From the NCBI GenBank assembly GCA_013178275.1, contig JABLWZ010000015.1:46020-110019 (forward strand): a DNA stretch of 64,000 nucleotides. Reading direction: 5' to 3'. Below, in pieces: positions 51,919 through 60,995 of this stretch (positions are counted from its first letter, which is position 1; each line of letters begins with the position of its first letter). The notes beneath the pieces were generated by a model. The model was not told where the DNA came from and searched no databases. It was given only the letters and a program-made list of their open reading frames with translations. The position numbers and the translations under genes are program-made. The DNA is from Bacillota bacterium (GTDB lineage: Bacteria; Bacillota; Ch66; Ch109).

Positions 51919-52785
51919 ATGAATAAGAAGATCTATCGCCGCTTTTCGGAGTGGTTCATCGAGAAGGTTTTTACATTTGCCGCCCTGGTGGCGGTTTTAG
52001 CGGTCCTGATGATATCGGTTTATATTTTTTACTCGGGCTGGCCGATTATCTCCCGCTACGGACTGAGCTTTATCATCGGGACTCAATGGTACCCCACCCA
52101 GGGGATATTCGGCATCCTCCCGATGATCATCGGCTCGTTCGCGGTCACCATCGGCGCGCTCGTCCTGGGGGTTCCCATGGGCCTGGCGGGGGCGATCTTT
52201 TTAGCGGAGATAGCTCCGGCGGAGGTAGTCCGCTGGGTGCGGCCGGCGGTAGAGCTTCTGGCGGGAATCCCCTCAGTGGTATACGGGTTTTTCGGACTGG
52301 TGATCCTGGTCCCTTTAATAAGAAACGTTTTTCACGGTTCAGGATACAGTATCCTGGCCGGCTCGATCATACTTGCGGTCATGATCCTTCCCACCATCAT
52401 CACCATCTCCGAGTCTTCGCTGCGGGCGGTGCCCCTGGAGTATAAGGAGGGGTCCCTGGCCCTGGGCGCTACCCACTGGCAGACGATTTCAAGGATCATG
52501 CTGCCGGCGGCCAGTTCGGGGATAATCGCGGGCGTGGTGCTGGGCATGGCCCGCGCGATCGGGGAGACCATGGCGGTCATCATGGTAACCGGGAACGTGA
52601 CAGCCATACCCGGCTCGATATTCGACCCGGTGCGGACCCTGACCGGCAATGTGGTGATAGAGATGGGTTACGCGGCGGGAGAACACCAGCAGGCGCTGTT
52701 CGCGACCGGGATGGTGCTGTTCTGCTTTATCGCGATCCTTAACCTGAGCGTGGTTTATATAACCAGAGGATCCCGGACAGCATAG
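51919..52785 (+). CDS. pstC: Phosphate ABC transporter permease PstC
   Basis: A 288-residue inner-membrane permease with six helices. It includes ELLAGIPSVVYGFFGLVIL and the EAA-loop SLRAVPLEYKEGSLALGATHWQTISRIMLPAASSGI, both PstC-type. ATG 51919 is chosen because GGGAGG (51903-51908) lies at proper distance; the in-frame ATG 51901 would precede that site. Confidence 0.95.
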   Translation: MNKKIYRRFSEWFIEKVFTFAALVAVLAVLMISVYIFYSGWPIISRYGLSFIIGTQWYPTQGIFGILPMIIGSFAVTIGALVLGVPMGLAGAIFLAEIAPAEVVRWVRPAVELLAGIPSVVYGFFGLVILVPLIRNVFHGSGYSILAGSIILAVMILPTIITISESSLRAVPLEYKEGSLALGATHWQTISRIMLPAASSGIIAGVVLGMARAIGETMAVIMVTGNVTAIPGSIFDPVRTLTGNVVIEMGYAAGEHQQALFATGMVLFCFIAILNLSVVYITRGSRTA

Positions 52786-52799
52786 AAGGGGCGTTAAAC

Positions 52800-53636
52800 A
52801 TGAAGAATCCTAGACTGGAAGAAAAAATCTGGAAGTCCGTGATGTGGCTGGTGGCCAGCCTTACCGTGGCTATCCTGGCCATCATCATAATCTATGTCAT
52901 CAGTCAGGGGATCGGCACCATCAGCCTGGAGTTTCTCACCGAGAACCCCTCGCGGATGGGAAAGGAAGGGGGCATCTTCCCCATCATCGTCGGAACCTTC
53001 TACTTGGTGGCGGCCTCGCTCCTGCTGGCGGGGCCGATCGGGGTGGGGGCGGCTATATTCCTCACGGAGTACGTGCGTCAGAACCGATGGGTCAGCCTTA
53101 TCCGCTTTTCCACCGAGGCCCTGGCGGGAATACCCTCGATCATCTTTGGGCTGTTCGGCTTCGTGTTCTTCGTCATCCAGTTAGAGCTTGGCTGGTCGAT
53201 CATCTCCGGGGCGCTGACCCTGGCATTGATGGTTTTGCCGACGATAGTCCGGACCTCAGAGGAGGCGATCAAGGCCGTTCCCTTCACCTACCGGGAGGGG
53301 AGTTACGCTTTGGGGGCCAGCCGCTGGCAGACCATCCGCCGGGTGGTGCTTCCTTCGGCCATCCCGGGTATAATGGTGGGGATAATACTCAGCATCGGCC
53401 GGGCGGTAGGGGAGACCGCGGCGGTTTATCTCACCGCCGGCAGTTCGCTCCATCTTCCTACCTCCCTGGGAGACCCGGCCCGTACCCTGTCGGTACACCT
53501 GTACACCCTGGCCTCGGAGGGGATATCCATGCCCCGGGCCTATGGCACAGCGACCATACTGGTAATAGCGATTGTGGTAATCAACTTTTTCGCCAACCTG
53601 GTAATGAAAAGGGTGGCCAATAGATTAACGACTTAA
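52800..53636 (+). CDS. pstA: Phosphate ABC transporter permease PstA
   Basis: A 278-residue partner permease with six helices, EALAGIPSIIFGLFGFVFFV and EEAIKAVPFTYREGSYALGASRWQTIRRVVLPSAIPGIMVG. The late GRAVGETAAVYLTAGSS segment is typical of PstA. ATG 52800 follows GAAGGGG, 15 bp after pstC. Confidence 0.95.
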   Translation: MKNPRLEEKIWKSVMWLVASLTVAILAIIIIYVISQGIGTISLEFLTENPSRMGKEGGIFPIIVGTFYLVAASLLLAGPIGVGAAIFLTEYVRQNRWVSLIRFSTEALAGIPSIIFGLFGFVFFVIQLELGWSIISGALTLALMVLPTIVRTSEEAIKAVPFTYREGSYALGASRWQTIRRVVLPSAIPGIMVGIILSIGRAVGETAAVYLTAGSSLHLPTSLGDPARTLSVHLYTLASEGISMPRAYGTATILVIAIVVINFFANLVMKRVANRLTT

Positions 53637-53654
53637 GCACTGAGCGAGGTAAGC

Positions 53655-54416
53655 ATGAACCAGGAATGCAGAATCAAGGTGGATAACCTAAACCTGTTCT
53701 ACGGCGGCTTCCAGGCCCTCAGGGACATCAGCATGAAGATAGGGTCAAACGAGGTAACCGCCCTGATCGGACCATCGGGCTGCGGCAAATCGACCTTCCT
53801 GCGGTGTCTCAACCGGATGAACGATATCATCGAAGGGGTCCGGATAGAAGGGCGGGTTCTCCTCGATGGAAAAAACATCTACGACCCGGGGGTCGACGTG
53901 GTCGACCTGAGGAAACAGGTCGGGATGGTGTTCCAGCGGCCCAACCCCTTTCCACTGTCGATCTACGAAAACGTCGCCTACGGTCCTCGAATCCACGGGT
54001 TGAATGACAAACGACAGCTGGACGAGATCGTTGAGAAGAGCCTGCAGGAGGCCGCGCTCTGGGATGAGGTGCGGGACCGGCTGTTTTCGCCCGCGTTGCG
54101 CCTGTCAGGAGGACAGCAGCAGCGCCTGGTGATAGCCCGGGTGCTGGCGGTCAATCCCGAGGTGATACTGATGGATGAGCCGGCCTCGGCCCTCGACCCT
54201 ATATCCACCGCCAAGCTGGAGGAGCTTATCCATACCCTGAAAAGCCATTACACCATCGTGGTGGTCACTCACAACATGCAGCAGGCCGCGAGGATTTCCG
54301 ACTACACCGCTTTTTTCCTTATGGGAGAGATGATAGAATATGGAGAAACCAAACTGATTTTCACCCAGCCGCACGACAAGCGGACCGAGGATTACATAAC
54401 CGGTCGTTTCGGATAA
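53655..54416 (+). CDS. pstB: Phosphate ABC transporter ATP-binding protein
   Basis: A 253-residue ABC ATPase with Walker [20 protein letters not shown] (PstB-specific), Q-loop [19 protein letters not shown], signature [15 protein letters not shown] and Walker [17 protein letters not shown]. It powers phosphate import through PstCA and joins PhoU-mediated phosphate sensing. Confidence 0.97.
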   Translation: MNQECRIKVDNLNLFYGGFQALRDISMKIGSNEVTALIGPSGCGKSTFLRCLNRMNDIIEGVRIEGRVLLDGKNIYDPGVDVVDLRKQVGMVFQRPNPFPLSIYENVAYGPRIHGLNDKRQLDEIVEKSLQEAALWDEVRDRLFSPALRLSGGQQQRLVIARVLAVNPEVILMDEPASALDPISTAKLEELIHTLKSHYTIVVVTHNMQQAARISDYTAFFLMGEMIEYGETKLIFTQPHDKRTEDYITGRFG

Positions 54417-54442
54417 AAAACCTTTTTGAGGGAGGACTATAA

Positions 54443-55120
54443 ATGATCAGGAAGAGCTTTCACCTGGAACTGGAAGAACTGAAAGATGACGTAATGAAGA
54501 TGGGCAACCTGGTCGAGGCCGCGATCTGCCGAGCGGTCCAGTCGCTGAAGGAGCGTAACGTGGAATTGGCCAGGCAGGTGGAAGACGACGATGATCTGGT
54601 TGACAATCTGCAGCTGGAGATAGAAGACAGGTGCCTGGCAATGCTCGCGCTCCAGCAGCCGATGGCGGGGGACCTCAGGACCATCGGCACCGCGCTGAAG
54701 ATCGTGACCGACCTGGAAAGGATAGGAGACCACGCGGTGGATATCGCCCGGGTCACTATCGCTCTGCAGGGTCAGCCGCTGATCAAGCCGCTGATCGATA
54801 TCCCGCGCATGGCCAATCTGTCCATCAAGATGATCCACGACGTTTTGACCGCCTACGTGAATCGTGACGCGAAAATGGCCTACAGCCTGAAACCGCTCGA
54901 AGAAGAGGTGGACAGCCTCAACAAGCAGGTGTTCCGGGAACTGCTGCTGATAATGATGGAGAACCCCACCACCATCCGTCAGGCCACCCACCTGATGTTT
55001 GTGGCGCAGTATCTCGAGCGGGCCGCCGACCACGCCACCAACGTGGCCGAGTGGGTGATCTACATGGTGCAGGGTAAACGGGGCAATATCAATGCCGAGA
55101 TCCCCGAGGAGTTGGGATGA
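54443..55120 (+). CDS. phoU: Phosphate-specific transport system accessory protein PhoU
   Basis: A 225-residue all-helical protein of two similar three-helix bundles. Metal-binding-type motifs are DLRTIGTALKIVTDLERIGDHAVDIA in the first and LMFVAQYLERAADHATNVAEWV in the second. PhoU links PstB activity to the Pho sensor kinase and represses the regulon when phosphate is plentiful. ATG 54443 follows GAGGGAGGA; its stop overlaps the next gene. Confidence 0.96.
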   Translation: MIRKSFHLELEELKDDVMKMGNLVEAAICRAVQSLKERNVELARQVEDDDDLVDNLQLEIEDRCLAMLALQQPMAGDLRTIGTALKIVTDLERIGDHAVDIARVTIALQGQPLIKPLIDIPRMANLSIKMIHDVLTAYVNRDAKMAYSLKPLEEEVDSLNKQVFRELLLIMMENPTTIRQATHLMFVAQYLERAADHATNVAEWVIYMVQGKRGNINAEIPEELG

Positions 55121-55815
55121 TGAGAGAGAAGATCCTGATCGTGGACGACGAAGACAGTATAGTAAAGCTGGTGGACTACAACCTGGGCAAAGAAGGGTTC
55201 CAGACCATCGTCTCCTACAGCGGGGATGACGCCTGGGAGAGGATCGTCCATGAGCGGCCGGACCTGGTGGTACTGGACGTGATGCTGCCGGGGCTCGACG
55301 GCATCAGCCTGCTGAAGAAGATGCGGCAGGAAAAACTGAACCTGCCGGTGATAATGCTGACCGCCCGGGGAGAGGAGATCGACCGGGTGATGGGTCTCGA
55401 GCTTGGCTGCGACGACTACGTCACCAAACCCTTCAGCCCCCGCGAACTGGCAGCCCGGATCAAGGCGGTCCTGCGGCGCACCCAGGAAGCTGGGCAGCCG
55501 GCATCCCATCGGATCACCATAGGACGGCTGGTCATAGACATCGACCAGTACGAGGCCATGATCGATGGAGAAGAGCTGCCCCTGACCCCTAAAGAATTCG
55601 AACTGCTCGCTTTCATGGCCCAGAACCGCGGACGGGTTATGACCAGGGAACTCCTGCTGGAAAAGGTCTGGGGCTACGACTATCAGGGCGATACCAGGAT
55701 CGTCGATGTCAACATCAGCCACCTTAGAGACAAGGTCGAGAAAGACCCGAAGAATCCCGAGCTGATCAAGACCGTAAGAGGGGTGGGCTACCGAATACCG
55801 GCTGAAAAAGGATGA
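55117..55815 (+). CDS. OmpR/PhoB-family response regulator, second copy
   Basis: A 232-residue response regulator resembling the one at 51117. Receiver: ILIVDDEDSIVKLVDYNLGKEGFQ, Asp in LVVLDVMLPGLDG, MLTARGEE, DDYVTKPFSPRELAARIKAVLRR. DNA-binding: PLTPKEFELLAFMAQNRGRVMTRELLLEKVWGYDYQGDTRIVDVNISHLRDKVE. It is translationally coupled to phoU (ATGATG overlap), the usual place for a Pho regulator in some Firmicutes. Either this or the first copy could bind the 11-bp TTAA boxes. The kinase is not in the window. Confidence 0.93.
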   Translation: MMREKILIVDDEDSIVKLVDYNLGKEGFQTIVSYSGDDAWERIVHERPDLVVLDVMLPGLDGISLLKKMRQEKLNLPVIMLTARGEEIDRVMGLELGCDDYVTKPFSPRELAARIKAVLRRTQEAGQPASHRITIGRLVIDIDQYEAMIDGEELPLTPKEFELLAFMAQNRGRVMTRELLLEKVWGYDYQGDTRIVDVNISHLRDKVEKDPKNPELIKTVRGVGYRIPAEKG

Positions 55816-55866
55816 CCTTTGAGTGGCTGGTATCGATATAACCAGACAGTGTAAGGGGTTGGGCCT

Positions 55867-56193
55867 ATGGTAGAAGACGAAAAACTGTTTGTCCGCTTAT
55901 ACCTTTTGGGGAAGCGGCCCGAAAACTCCGGTGAACTTATAAAGGCGGGCTACACCGAAGCAAACGGCAGCCTGACGGAAAAGGCCCGAGAGTTTTTGGA
56001 CGGTTTTATCAGCAAACACAAAGAGCGGCTTTACCAGGCCATGAGGGATGAAAACAACGACATCCCCAAGGCCATGGATAAGGCGGGACTCGAATACTAT
56101 CTCAGCTTTCTGTACATCGGCGAACAGCTCTTTAGAGAAGGGCTTTTTTATAAGGACGAACAGTTAGAGTTTAGGGTCAATGTTAAGATGTAA
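55867..56193 (+). CDS. Hypothetical protein, 108 residues
   Basis: A charged, soluble, mostly helical protein (MVEDEKLFVRLYLLGKRPENSGELIKAGYTEANGSLTEKAREFL...). I do not recognise a family. The frame has good codon use like its neighbours, and it lies 51 bp after the response regulator on the same strand, so it may be the last gene of the pst-pho unit. No strong ribosome site is visible. Confidence 0.55.
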   Translation: MVEDEKLFVRLYLLGKRPENSGELIKAGYTEANGSLTEKAREFLDGFISKHKERLYQAMRDENNDIPKAMDKAGLEYYLSFLYIGEQLFREGLFYKDEQLEFRVNVKM

Positions 56194-56670
56194 GACTGCG
56201 GAGTGAACAGGGGCTTCATTATCTCTACATTATGATAAATATATCACAACCGGTTAAGGGATTAGTGCTGCCTTAAAAAGAATAGCGCCTTTAATCCAGT
56301 AAATAAAGAAGCTGGGTTGTTTTTATGCAAATCTACCCGAGCTTACGTAAAATGTAATAAGAGATAAATTAATTAAATGATCTCTGAGAAATAATCAGGC
56401 CTTTAGAGGCTTTTTTTATTTAGCCCTTTAAAAAGTATTTCTCAATCTTAAGTTTTCCGACAACCTTTTGGATAACTTATCCGTCTTATATATAAGCAAA
56501 GAAAACAGGTTGAAAGACAAGCTATAACGGGGAGAGGCGTAAAACTAACTGCTGTTGTATTGGAGGCTTTATTAGTGATCAATACCCTTTACAAATTGGA
56601 ATGTCGTGATCGAGAAACACTGCCCCTACAATATTGAAAGCCGCATAAATTTTGACCGGGAGGTTGCTTT
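56194..56670. other. Intergenic stretch at the boundary of the AT-rich region
   Basis: I see no gene here. It contains the terminator listed separately (56396-56420), several short TTAA sequences without the 11-bp lattice, and otherwise nothing recognisable. Base composition becomes visibly more AT-rich from here to about 63.8 kb. Confidence 0.5.
56396..56420 (+). terminator. Intrinsic terminator downstream of the pst-pho region
   Basis: AGGCCT (56396-56401 region) pairs with AGGCTT around TTAG with one G-U pair, followed by seven T residues. Confidence 0.6.
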
Positions 56671-57777
56671 ATGAAAAAAGTTTTTTTGATTACCATGCTA
56701 GCAATACTACTTCTTTGCCCTGCGTGCACAAGCAATCCCGATACCAGCCCTTCTGCGTCGATGGGGCCAACCTCTGCCACCGCAACAGGTGAATCAAATA
56801 CTACATCGAGCGATATACCGGCACTGCGCGGCAGGTATTTTGATTTCGGCATTGAAAATCGATTGGACTATGTACCTTTCTTCGATGAAGGTAAAGCCCC
56901 TTCGAGCAGCGCGGAATATCTTTTTTACGCCTTTGCCGTCAACCTCGAAAATTGGGGGGATGACAAGGGTATAATGACCCGTGATTATGTGGAGCAGGTA
57001 ATCCGTGCCCATTTTGAAATTAAAGATATTAAGCATACCCCTTTGCGAAAGGCTTGGGACTACGACGGAGGGAAATACACCGCGGTTCCACAGGGTATCA
57101 AGGAAAAGCCTATCTATGTCCTGCAAAAGATAAATACTCATACCCAAGACGGCCGAACCTTATATGAAATAAAGCTGGACTACTGCAGCTTCGGCGGCGT
57201 GCTCCCCACTGACGAGGATATGGCAAACATTCGGGCGAGCATGGTTTCGGGAGATCTGTCGGCCCTGACCGTACTGCAGACTGAATGGTTTCAGTATTAT
57301 TTGGATCAGACTACCGGCGCGGTGGTGTTTCTTTCCCATACATTAGCGGAAGAGAAAACCGCTTCAATCCAGCCCGCGGAGACGATCGACAGGGAACCTA
57401 CAACACATGCGGCTGTCAACAACTTCGGAGGCGTTACTATGGCTGTAAAGGAAGGAACTGCTTCTTCCACCGGTTTGACAGTAGAATTTAAGAACGACTC
57501 CAGCAGTCAGTGCATCTATGGCGAACACTTTTGGCTGGAAAGGAAAATCAATGGAAGCTGGTATCAGGTCCCGATCGTTATAGAGGGCAACTACGCGTTT
57601 AATGATATAGGTTATGATTTAGCCTCTGGGGGCAGCGGCAAATGGGTAGTGGATTGGGACTGGCTCTATGGCGGACTGGAACCAGGGGAATACCGCATTG
57701 TAAAAGATTTACTGGATTTTAGAGGTCCGGGGGAGTACGACACTTACTATTTAGCCGCGGAGTTTACGATTTACTAA
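56671..57777 (+). CDS. Lipoprotein with C-terminal bacterial Ig-like domain
   Basis: A 368-residue predicted lipoprotein. Signal MKKVFLITMLAILLLCPACTS has a lipobox-like CPAC ending at Cys19, then a Ser/Thr-rich linker (about 20-48). The middle is unassigned. The last 115 residues (GVTMAVKEGTASSTGLTVEFKNDSSSQCIYGEHFWLERKING...LEPGEYRIVKDL...YLAAEFTI) match the Big_14-like Ig fold found in Firmicute cell-surface lipoproteins. ATG 56671 follows GGGAGGTT. Role unknown. Confidence 0.75.
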   Translation: MKKVFLITMLAILLLCPACTSNPDTSPSASMGPTSATATGESNTTSSDIPALRGRYFDFGIENRLDYVPFFDEGKAPSSSAEYLFYAFAVNLENWGDDKGIMTRDYVEQVIRAHFEIKDIKHTPLRKAWDYDGGKYTAVPQGIKEKPIYVLQKINTHTQDGRTLYEIKLDYCSFGGVLPTDEDMANIRASMVSGDLSALTVLQTEWFQYYLDQTTGAVVFLSHTLAEEKTASIQPAETIDREPTTHAAVNNFGGVTMAVKEGTASSTGLTVEFKNDSSSQCIYGEHFWLERKINGSWYQVPIVIEGNYAFNDIGYDLASGGSGKWVVDWDWLYGGLEPGEYRIVKDLLDFRGPGEYDTYYLAAEFTIY

Positions 57778-57823
57778 ACGAACAAAATGAGCGACCGTTT
57801 GCCGGAGGGGAAGGTGGGAGGTT

Positions 57824-57999
57824 GTGAACCATCATCCACTGGACAACTGGCAGTCGGCAAGCAAAGACCCCAAAAACAACGTAAAAGCAAAAGGGAAAAC
57901 CGGCTTCTGGGACTATACCGTTGAAAATCAGTAAGGTGTACGGTTAAATACAAGGATAATAAGTGGGAGCTTGAAAAAGCGGACATGATGTGGATTAAG
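57824..57999 (+). pseudogene. Decayed coding fragments
   Basis: Reading from GTG 57824 gives a 36-codon stretch, ...SKDPKNNVKAKGKTGFWDYTVENQ, stop at 57932. A second stretch in another frame reads TVKYKDNKWELEKADM into the next gene. Both look like the ends of lipoprotein-type genes rather than starts. I read them as remnants; a genuine 36-residue protein from GTG 57824 (GGGAGG just upstream) is less likely. Confidence 0.35.
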
Positions 58000-58032
58000 T
58001 TAATTCGCGAAAAAGAACGAGAGCGGGGCTGT

Positions 58033-58344
58033 ATGAGGAAGAAAATAAAAATATTAATATTATCGATATTGACGCTGATAGTAATTGCCAACGCATATTC
58101 AATGTTCTTTCAATGCGATACCCCTGAAAAAGCCATAAGACGGTACGTTCTTCTAAAGGGTAATCCCATTGAAGCTTGTTACCTAAATATCAAGCAAGGC
58201 GATTATATTGATGAAAGGTATGGAATACAGTTTGGGGTGGAGGGTTATTATGATAATCTTACTGAGATGCAGGTAATGTTTTTCTATTTAAGACAAGATG
58301 CAAGAGGCTGTTGGCACGTCACCAGCGCCGGGACTGGCCCCTAG
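58033..58344 (+). CDS. Hypothetical membrane-anchored protein, about 103 residues
   Basis: From ATG 58033 the protein begins MRKKIKILILSILTLIVIANAYSMFF, a signal anchor, followed by DTPEKAIRRYVLLKGNPIEACYLNIKQGDYIDERYGIQF and an end WHVTSAGTGP. The frame is open further upstream (57985), but the anchor makes ATG 58033 the natural start. No family recognised; possibly extracytoplasmic. Confidence 0.55.
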   Translation: MRKKIKILILSILTLIVIANAYSMFFQCDTPEKAIRRYVLLKGNPIEACYLNIKQGDYIDERYGIQFGVEGYYDNLTEMQVMFFYLRQDARGCWHVTSAGTGP

Positions 58345-58356
58345 GTTTGGCTGATA

Positions 58357-58542
58357 GTGAGAGTGAAAGATTATCCAATTTATTGGAAGCCCTTTAATCA
58401 GCGATGCCGGTATTTGCAGGAAAACGGGCTGAAAACTTTTGGAATAGTGGTGCACGGGCCGGTTGAAGAGCTGTTGGCATTAAAAGACGTGCCGCAGTTG
58501 CGGGAGCCGCAATTAGGCCAGGTAGTTTGGTGGTTGCCTTGA
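58357..58542 (+). pseudogene. C-terminal fragment of an anti-sigma-factor regulator (Sigma_reg_C-like)
   Basis: About 60 codons ending FGIVVHGPVEELLALKDVPQLREPQLGQVVWW. This resembles the end of the sigma-factor regulator C-terminal domain, in which a YGVVVxGPxxEL...LRxxxLGxVxxW pattern is common. There is no N-terminal membrane or zinc-binding part and no ribosome site. Probably the remnant of a lost anti-sigma gene. Confidence 0.4.
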
Positions 58543-58584
58543 TAGCCGGCTCAAGAACTTCTTATGAAAGCGAAGTATAGGTAA

Positions 58585-59385
58585 ATGATAAGAAGAACCA
58601 TAACCCTGTTGACCTACATATTTTCAATATATCTCTTATTTTTCGCTCTTTACTGGATCAACCTGTCTCCGACGATTAAACCGGAAGTGAAAGCAGAAGA
58701 GACCTCATCGTTCGTTGAAAAAGGCGCAGAAGCAGTAAAGAGGTTTACCGGGAAGGCAGACATTGAATTGACTTATTTTAGAATCCAGAGTTTTCCTTCG
58801 GGTAAAGTCGTATATTTTAAGTCTGCTGATTCAATTTACTTGGTGCATGAATCGGGCAAAGTCGTAGGGGTTCACTCTACCGAACAGACATGGAAAGGAG
58901 AACTCGTATTAAACGAGTCCGAGGCGTTTAATTTGGCAAAAAAGTACGCGGAAGGTATTTACGAGAACTTCGATTCGAGAAACATGAAGATGCTTGAACG
59001 GGGATTGAAGGACCGGGGCAGTTTTAAAGAATATGATTACCTTTGGAGAGAAGAGGTTGATGGGATATCAACCCCAAATTATGTCAGTGTAAGAGTTAAT
59101 CCGTATACCGGGAGGATATCGGATTATCGCTGCCAAGATGTGGGAATACTGACCATCCCTGCAGCCAAAATCGACCGCGGGCAGGCAATAGAATTACTTA
59201 AAAAAAGAAACCCAAAGATAAGCAACGTCAATGCTGAATTGGATGTTTGGTTAACTAAAGACAGCCAGCCTTTACTGAGATGGACGGTCAGGGCTGATCT
59301 TCCCCTTGATGGCGAAATACATCGCGGCGTGGGGATTGTAATAAATGCGGTAACTGGCGAAATTATAGAGGAATTTGCCTTTTGA
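58585..59385 (+). CDS. PepSY-like membrane-anchored protein
   Basis: A 266-residue protein with one N-terminal membrane helix (TLLTYIFSIYLLFFALYWI) and an extracytoplasmic part containing two PepSY-like repeats: ESEAFNLAKKYAEGIY...YVSVRVNPYTGRISDYRC and DRGQAIELLKKRNPKISN...GVGIVINAVTGEIIEEFAF. The xxVNPYTGxI and INAxTGEI pieces are typical PepSY strand ends. PepSY domains are often associated with peptidase inhibition. ATG 58585 has only a weak ribosome site. Confidence 0.65.
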   Translation: MIRRTITLLTYIFSIYLLFFALYWINLSPTIKPEVKAEETSSFVEKGAEAVKRFTGKADIELTYFRIQSFPSGKVVYFKSADSIYLVHESGKVVGVHSTEQTWKGELVLNESEAFNLAKKYAEGIYENFDSRNMKMLERGLKDRGSFKEYDYLWREEVDGISTPNYVSVRVNPYTGRISDYRCQDVGILTIPAAKIDRGQAIELLKKRNPKISNVNAELDVWLTKDSQPLLRWTVRADLPLDGEIHRGVGIVINAVTGEIIEEFAF

Positions 59386-59626
59386 TTCTTTTTTAAGAGA
59401 GCAACCCGCTAGTGGAACGTATGCTTATATGACATGGGTAAGTTACCGCAGGAAGAAACAATAACGGGGACTGATACACTGTTTTGCAACACTCTAGCCA
59501 TTATATCATTCGGCAACACTCGATCTTATTGGTTTAAAGGTTGCCGCTTACGCTTTAGCGTCTTACCGGGACATGGGGAACCTCTCGGTAGAACGGGGCA
59601 ACAAGAGCAACGGGAGGTTACGGTAA

Positions 59627-60094
59627 GTGAAAGAGGTTAAGCTTAATAACGTCATCTTTCCTTTGTGGTTTGGCTTGTTCGTATCACCGTACGTTTTGAT
59701 ACCCATCGTATGCAACCTGGTTCTGGATGGTCTGATTATCTACCTCGGCCTTTACTTAAATAAGGCAAAGTTGAGGGCGGAAAGGCTGCGGGTTGTAGTT
59801 GTAAAGGCGTGGATTTTTGGTTTCCTGGCCGATATTGTCGGGGTTATCTTGTTGCTATTAATGGATGCTTACCTTCCCTTTTTTAACAGCTACATGGCCT
59901 GGGAAAACCCGTTTTCGCTTCTTTATTACATCTTGGTTATTATTTTTGTGGGTTGGATGATTTACCGGTTTAACTATCGACTGCTCGCAAAAGAAGAGGT
60001 CGATGAGAAAGCAGCTCGAAGGACAGCGCTTGCCATGGGAATCATAACCGCCCCGTGGCTGTTTTTGCTCCCTACCAGGTTGTCAGGGCTGTGA
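59627..60094 (+). CDS. Unknown integral membrane protein, 155 residues
   Basis: Four to five hydrophobic helices (around residues 11-45, 62-80, 98-115 and 133-150) with short charged loops. GTG 59627 follows GGGAGGTTACGG. I do not recognise the family. The 240 bp before it (59386-59626) show no convincing gene; a 68-codon frame there lacks coding character. Confidence 0.6.
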   Translation: MKEVKLNNVIFPLWFGLFVSPYVLIPIVCNLVLDGLIIYLGLYLNKAKLRAERLRVVVVKAWIFGFLADIVGVILLLLMDAYLPFFNSYMAWENPFSLLYYILVIIFVGWMIYRFNYRLLAKEEVDEKAARRTALAMGIITAPWLFLLPTRLSGL

Positions 60095-60242
60095 GGAGGT
60101 TTCAACAGTAATGGTAATCTCTGGGGATGCCGATAGCCCTGGCTCTACGCCTGAGACGGCTGTCAGTCAAGGGTCGATCATTAAACTATCATTGAAAAAA
60201 TGATCTTTAAATAATTTTCAGTCTTTATTCGGGGGTTATTTT

Positions 60243-60359
60243 ATGGAGAGCTATTCCCATATGCATCATATTGCAATAGATTTGACATCTCTGGCCGTGC
60301 TTCTTTTTCTTGTATTAGTTGTCGGTTTTGTTTTATACAAACGTTTAAGGCATAGATAA
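60243..60359 (+). CDS. 38-residue single-pass membrane protein
   Basis: MESYSHMHHIAIDLTSLAVL... has one hydrophobic helix (about residues 15-31) and a basic end YKRLRHR. GGGGG lies 8 bp before ATG 60243. Small, so coding status rests on the ribosome site and the clean helix-plus-basic-tail layout. Confidence 0.45.
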   Translation: MESYSHMHHIAIDLTSLAVLLFLVLVVGFVLYKRLRHR

Positions 60360-60456
60360 ATAACAGATTACGCGCTGGTATTCTGCACCCTTCGAGTCAC
60401 AGGAAGTTCAGTTGAGTATTAAGAGGGCGTTATCTAGATAAGGGTGGCGATCCGAG

Positions 60457-60765
60457 TTGATAGACTACCTTCTGTCATTCTTCAAACCAGTGGCAAGAGA
60501 AAACCACGGACAAATAATACTTAGAATCCGTGGCATGACATTCAGGGCACATACCTGGGAAGCTATTAATAAGCAGGTACAATCCGCGCTGGATTATTAT
60601 CGAGAAAAACTGGCCGAGGATAAGAAGGATACGCTTCTTATGCTCCCAGGCGGCAATATTAGCGGCAAGTGGAATGTGGGTTTTCTAATGCTGGGTAACA
60701 CCCTGAAAAATGTTATCGCCCTTGAATCGTTCCTGCAAAAACACAATGCTAAGATTGTCAGTTAA
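60457..60765 (+). CDS. Hypothetical protein, 102 residues
   Basis: Soluble mixed alpha/beta protein from TTG 60457 (MIDYLLSFFKPVARENHGQIILRIRGMTFRAHTWEAI...ALESFLQKHNAKIVS). No family recognised. It is followed within 20 bp by a well-placed ribosome site for the next small gene. Confidence 0.5.
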   Translation: MIDYLLSFFKPVARENHGQIILRIRGMTFRAHTWEAINKQVQSALDYYREKLAEDKKDTLLMLPGGNISGKWNVGFLMLGNTLKNVIALESFLQKHNAKIVS

Positions 60766-60782
60766 ATTTGGAGGTGAAAAAG

Positions 60783-60995
60783 ATGCTCGGAGAAGGGGTG
60801 CCCGGATTCGATCCTTATAGGTTCTTCTAGTCAATCTTTAATGTAGCTGTTCTTATAATGTTTATTGCTTTAATAGCTTCAGTGCCGTTATACCTACGGA
60901 GGATCAGTATAACCCTAAAAAGCATTGAAAGAATGATGGTCGAGTTTATCGACAGAAAAGGGGAGAGCAGTGAAAAAAACCATACTGAACCTTAA
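60783..60995 (+). pseudogene. Small membrane protein frame with an in-frame amber codon
   Basis: ATG 60783 follows GGAGGTG (60770-60776) at ideal spacing. The frame reads MLGEGVPGFDPYRFF, then TAG (60828-60830), then continues open for 54 codons as SIFNVAVLIMFIALIAS..., a membrane helix followed by a charged tail, to TAA 60995. Either the gene is broken by one substitution, or the amber codon is read through or suppressed. The helix-tail layout resembles the 53-residue gene at 61284. Confidence 0.4.

Noticed and set aside
59434..59640. 68-codon open frame
   Set aside because: No ribosome site, no recognisable motif, uneven composition, and it runs into the better-supported gene at 59627.
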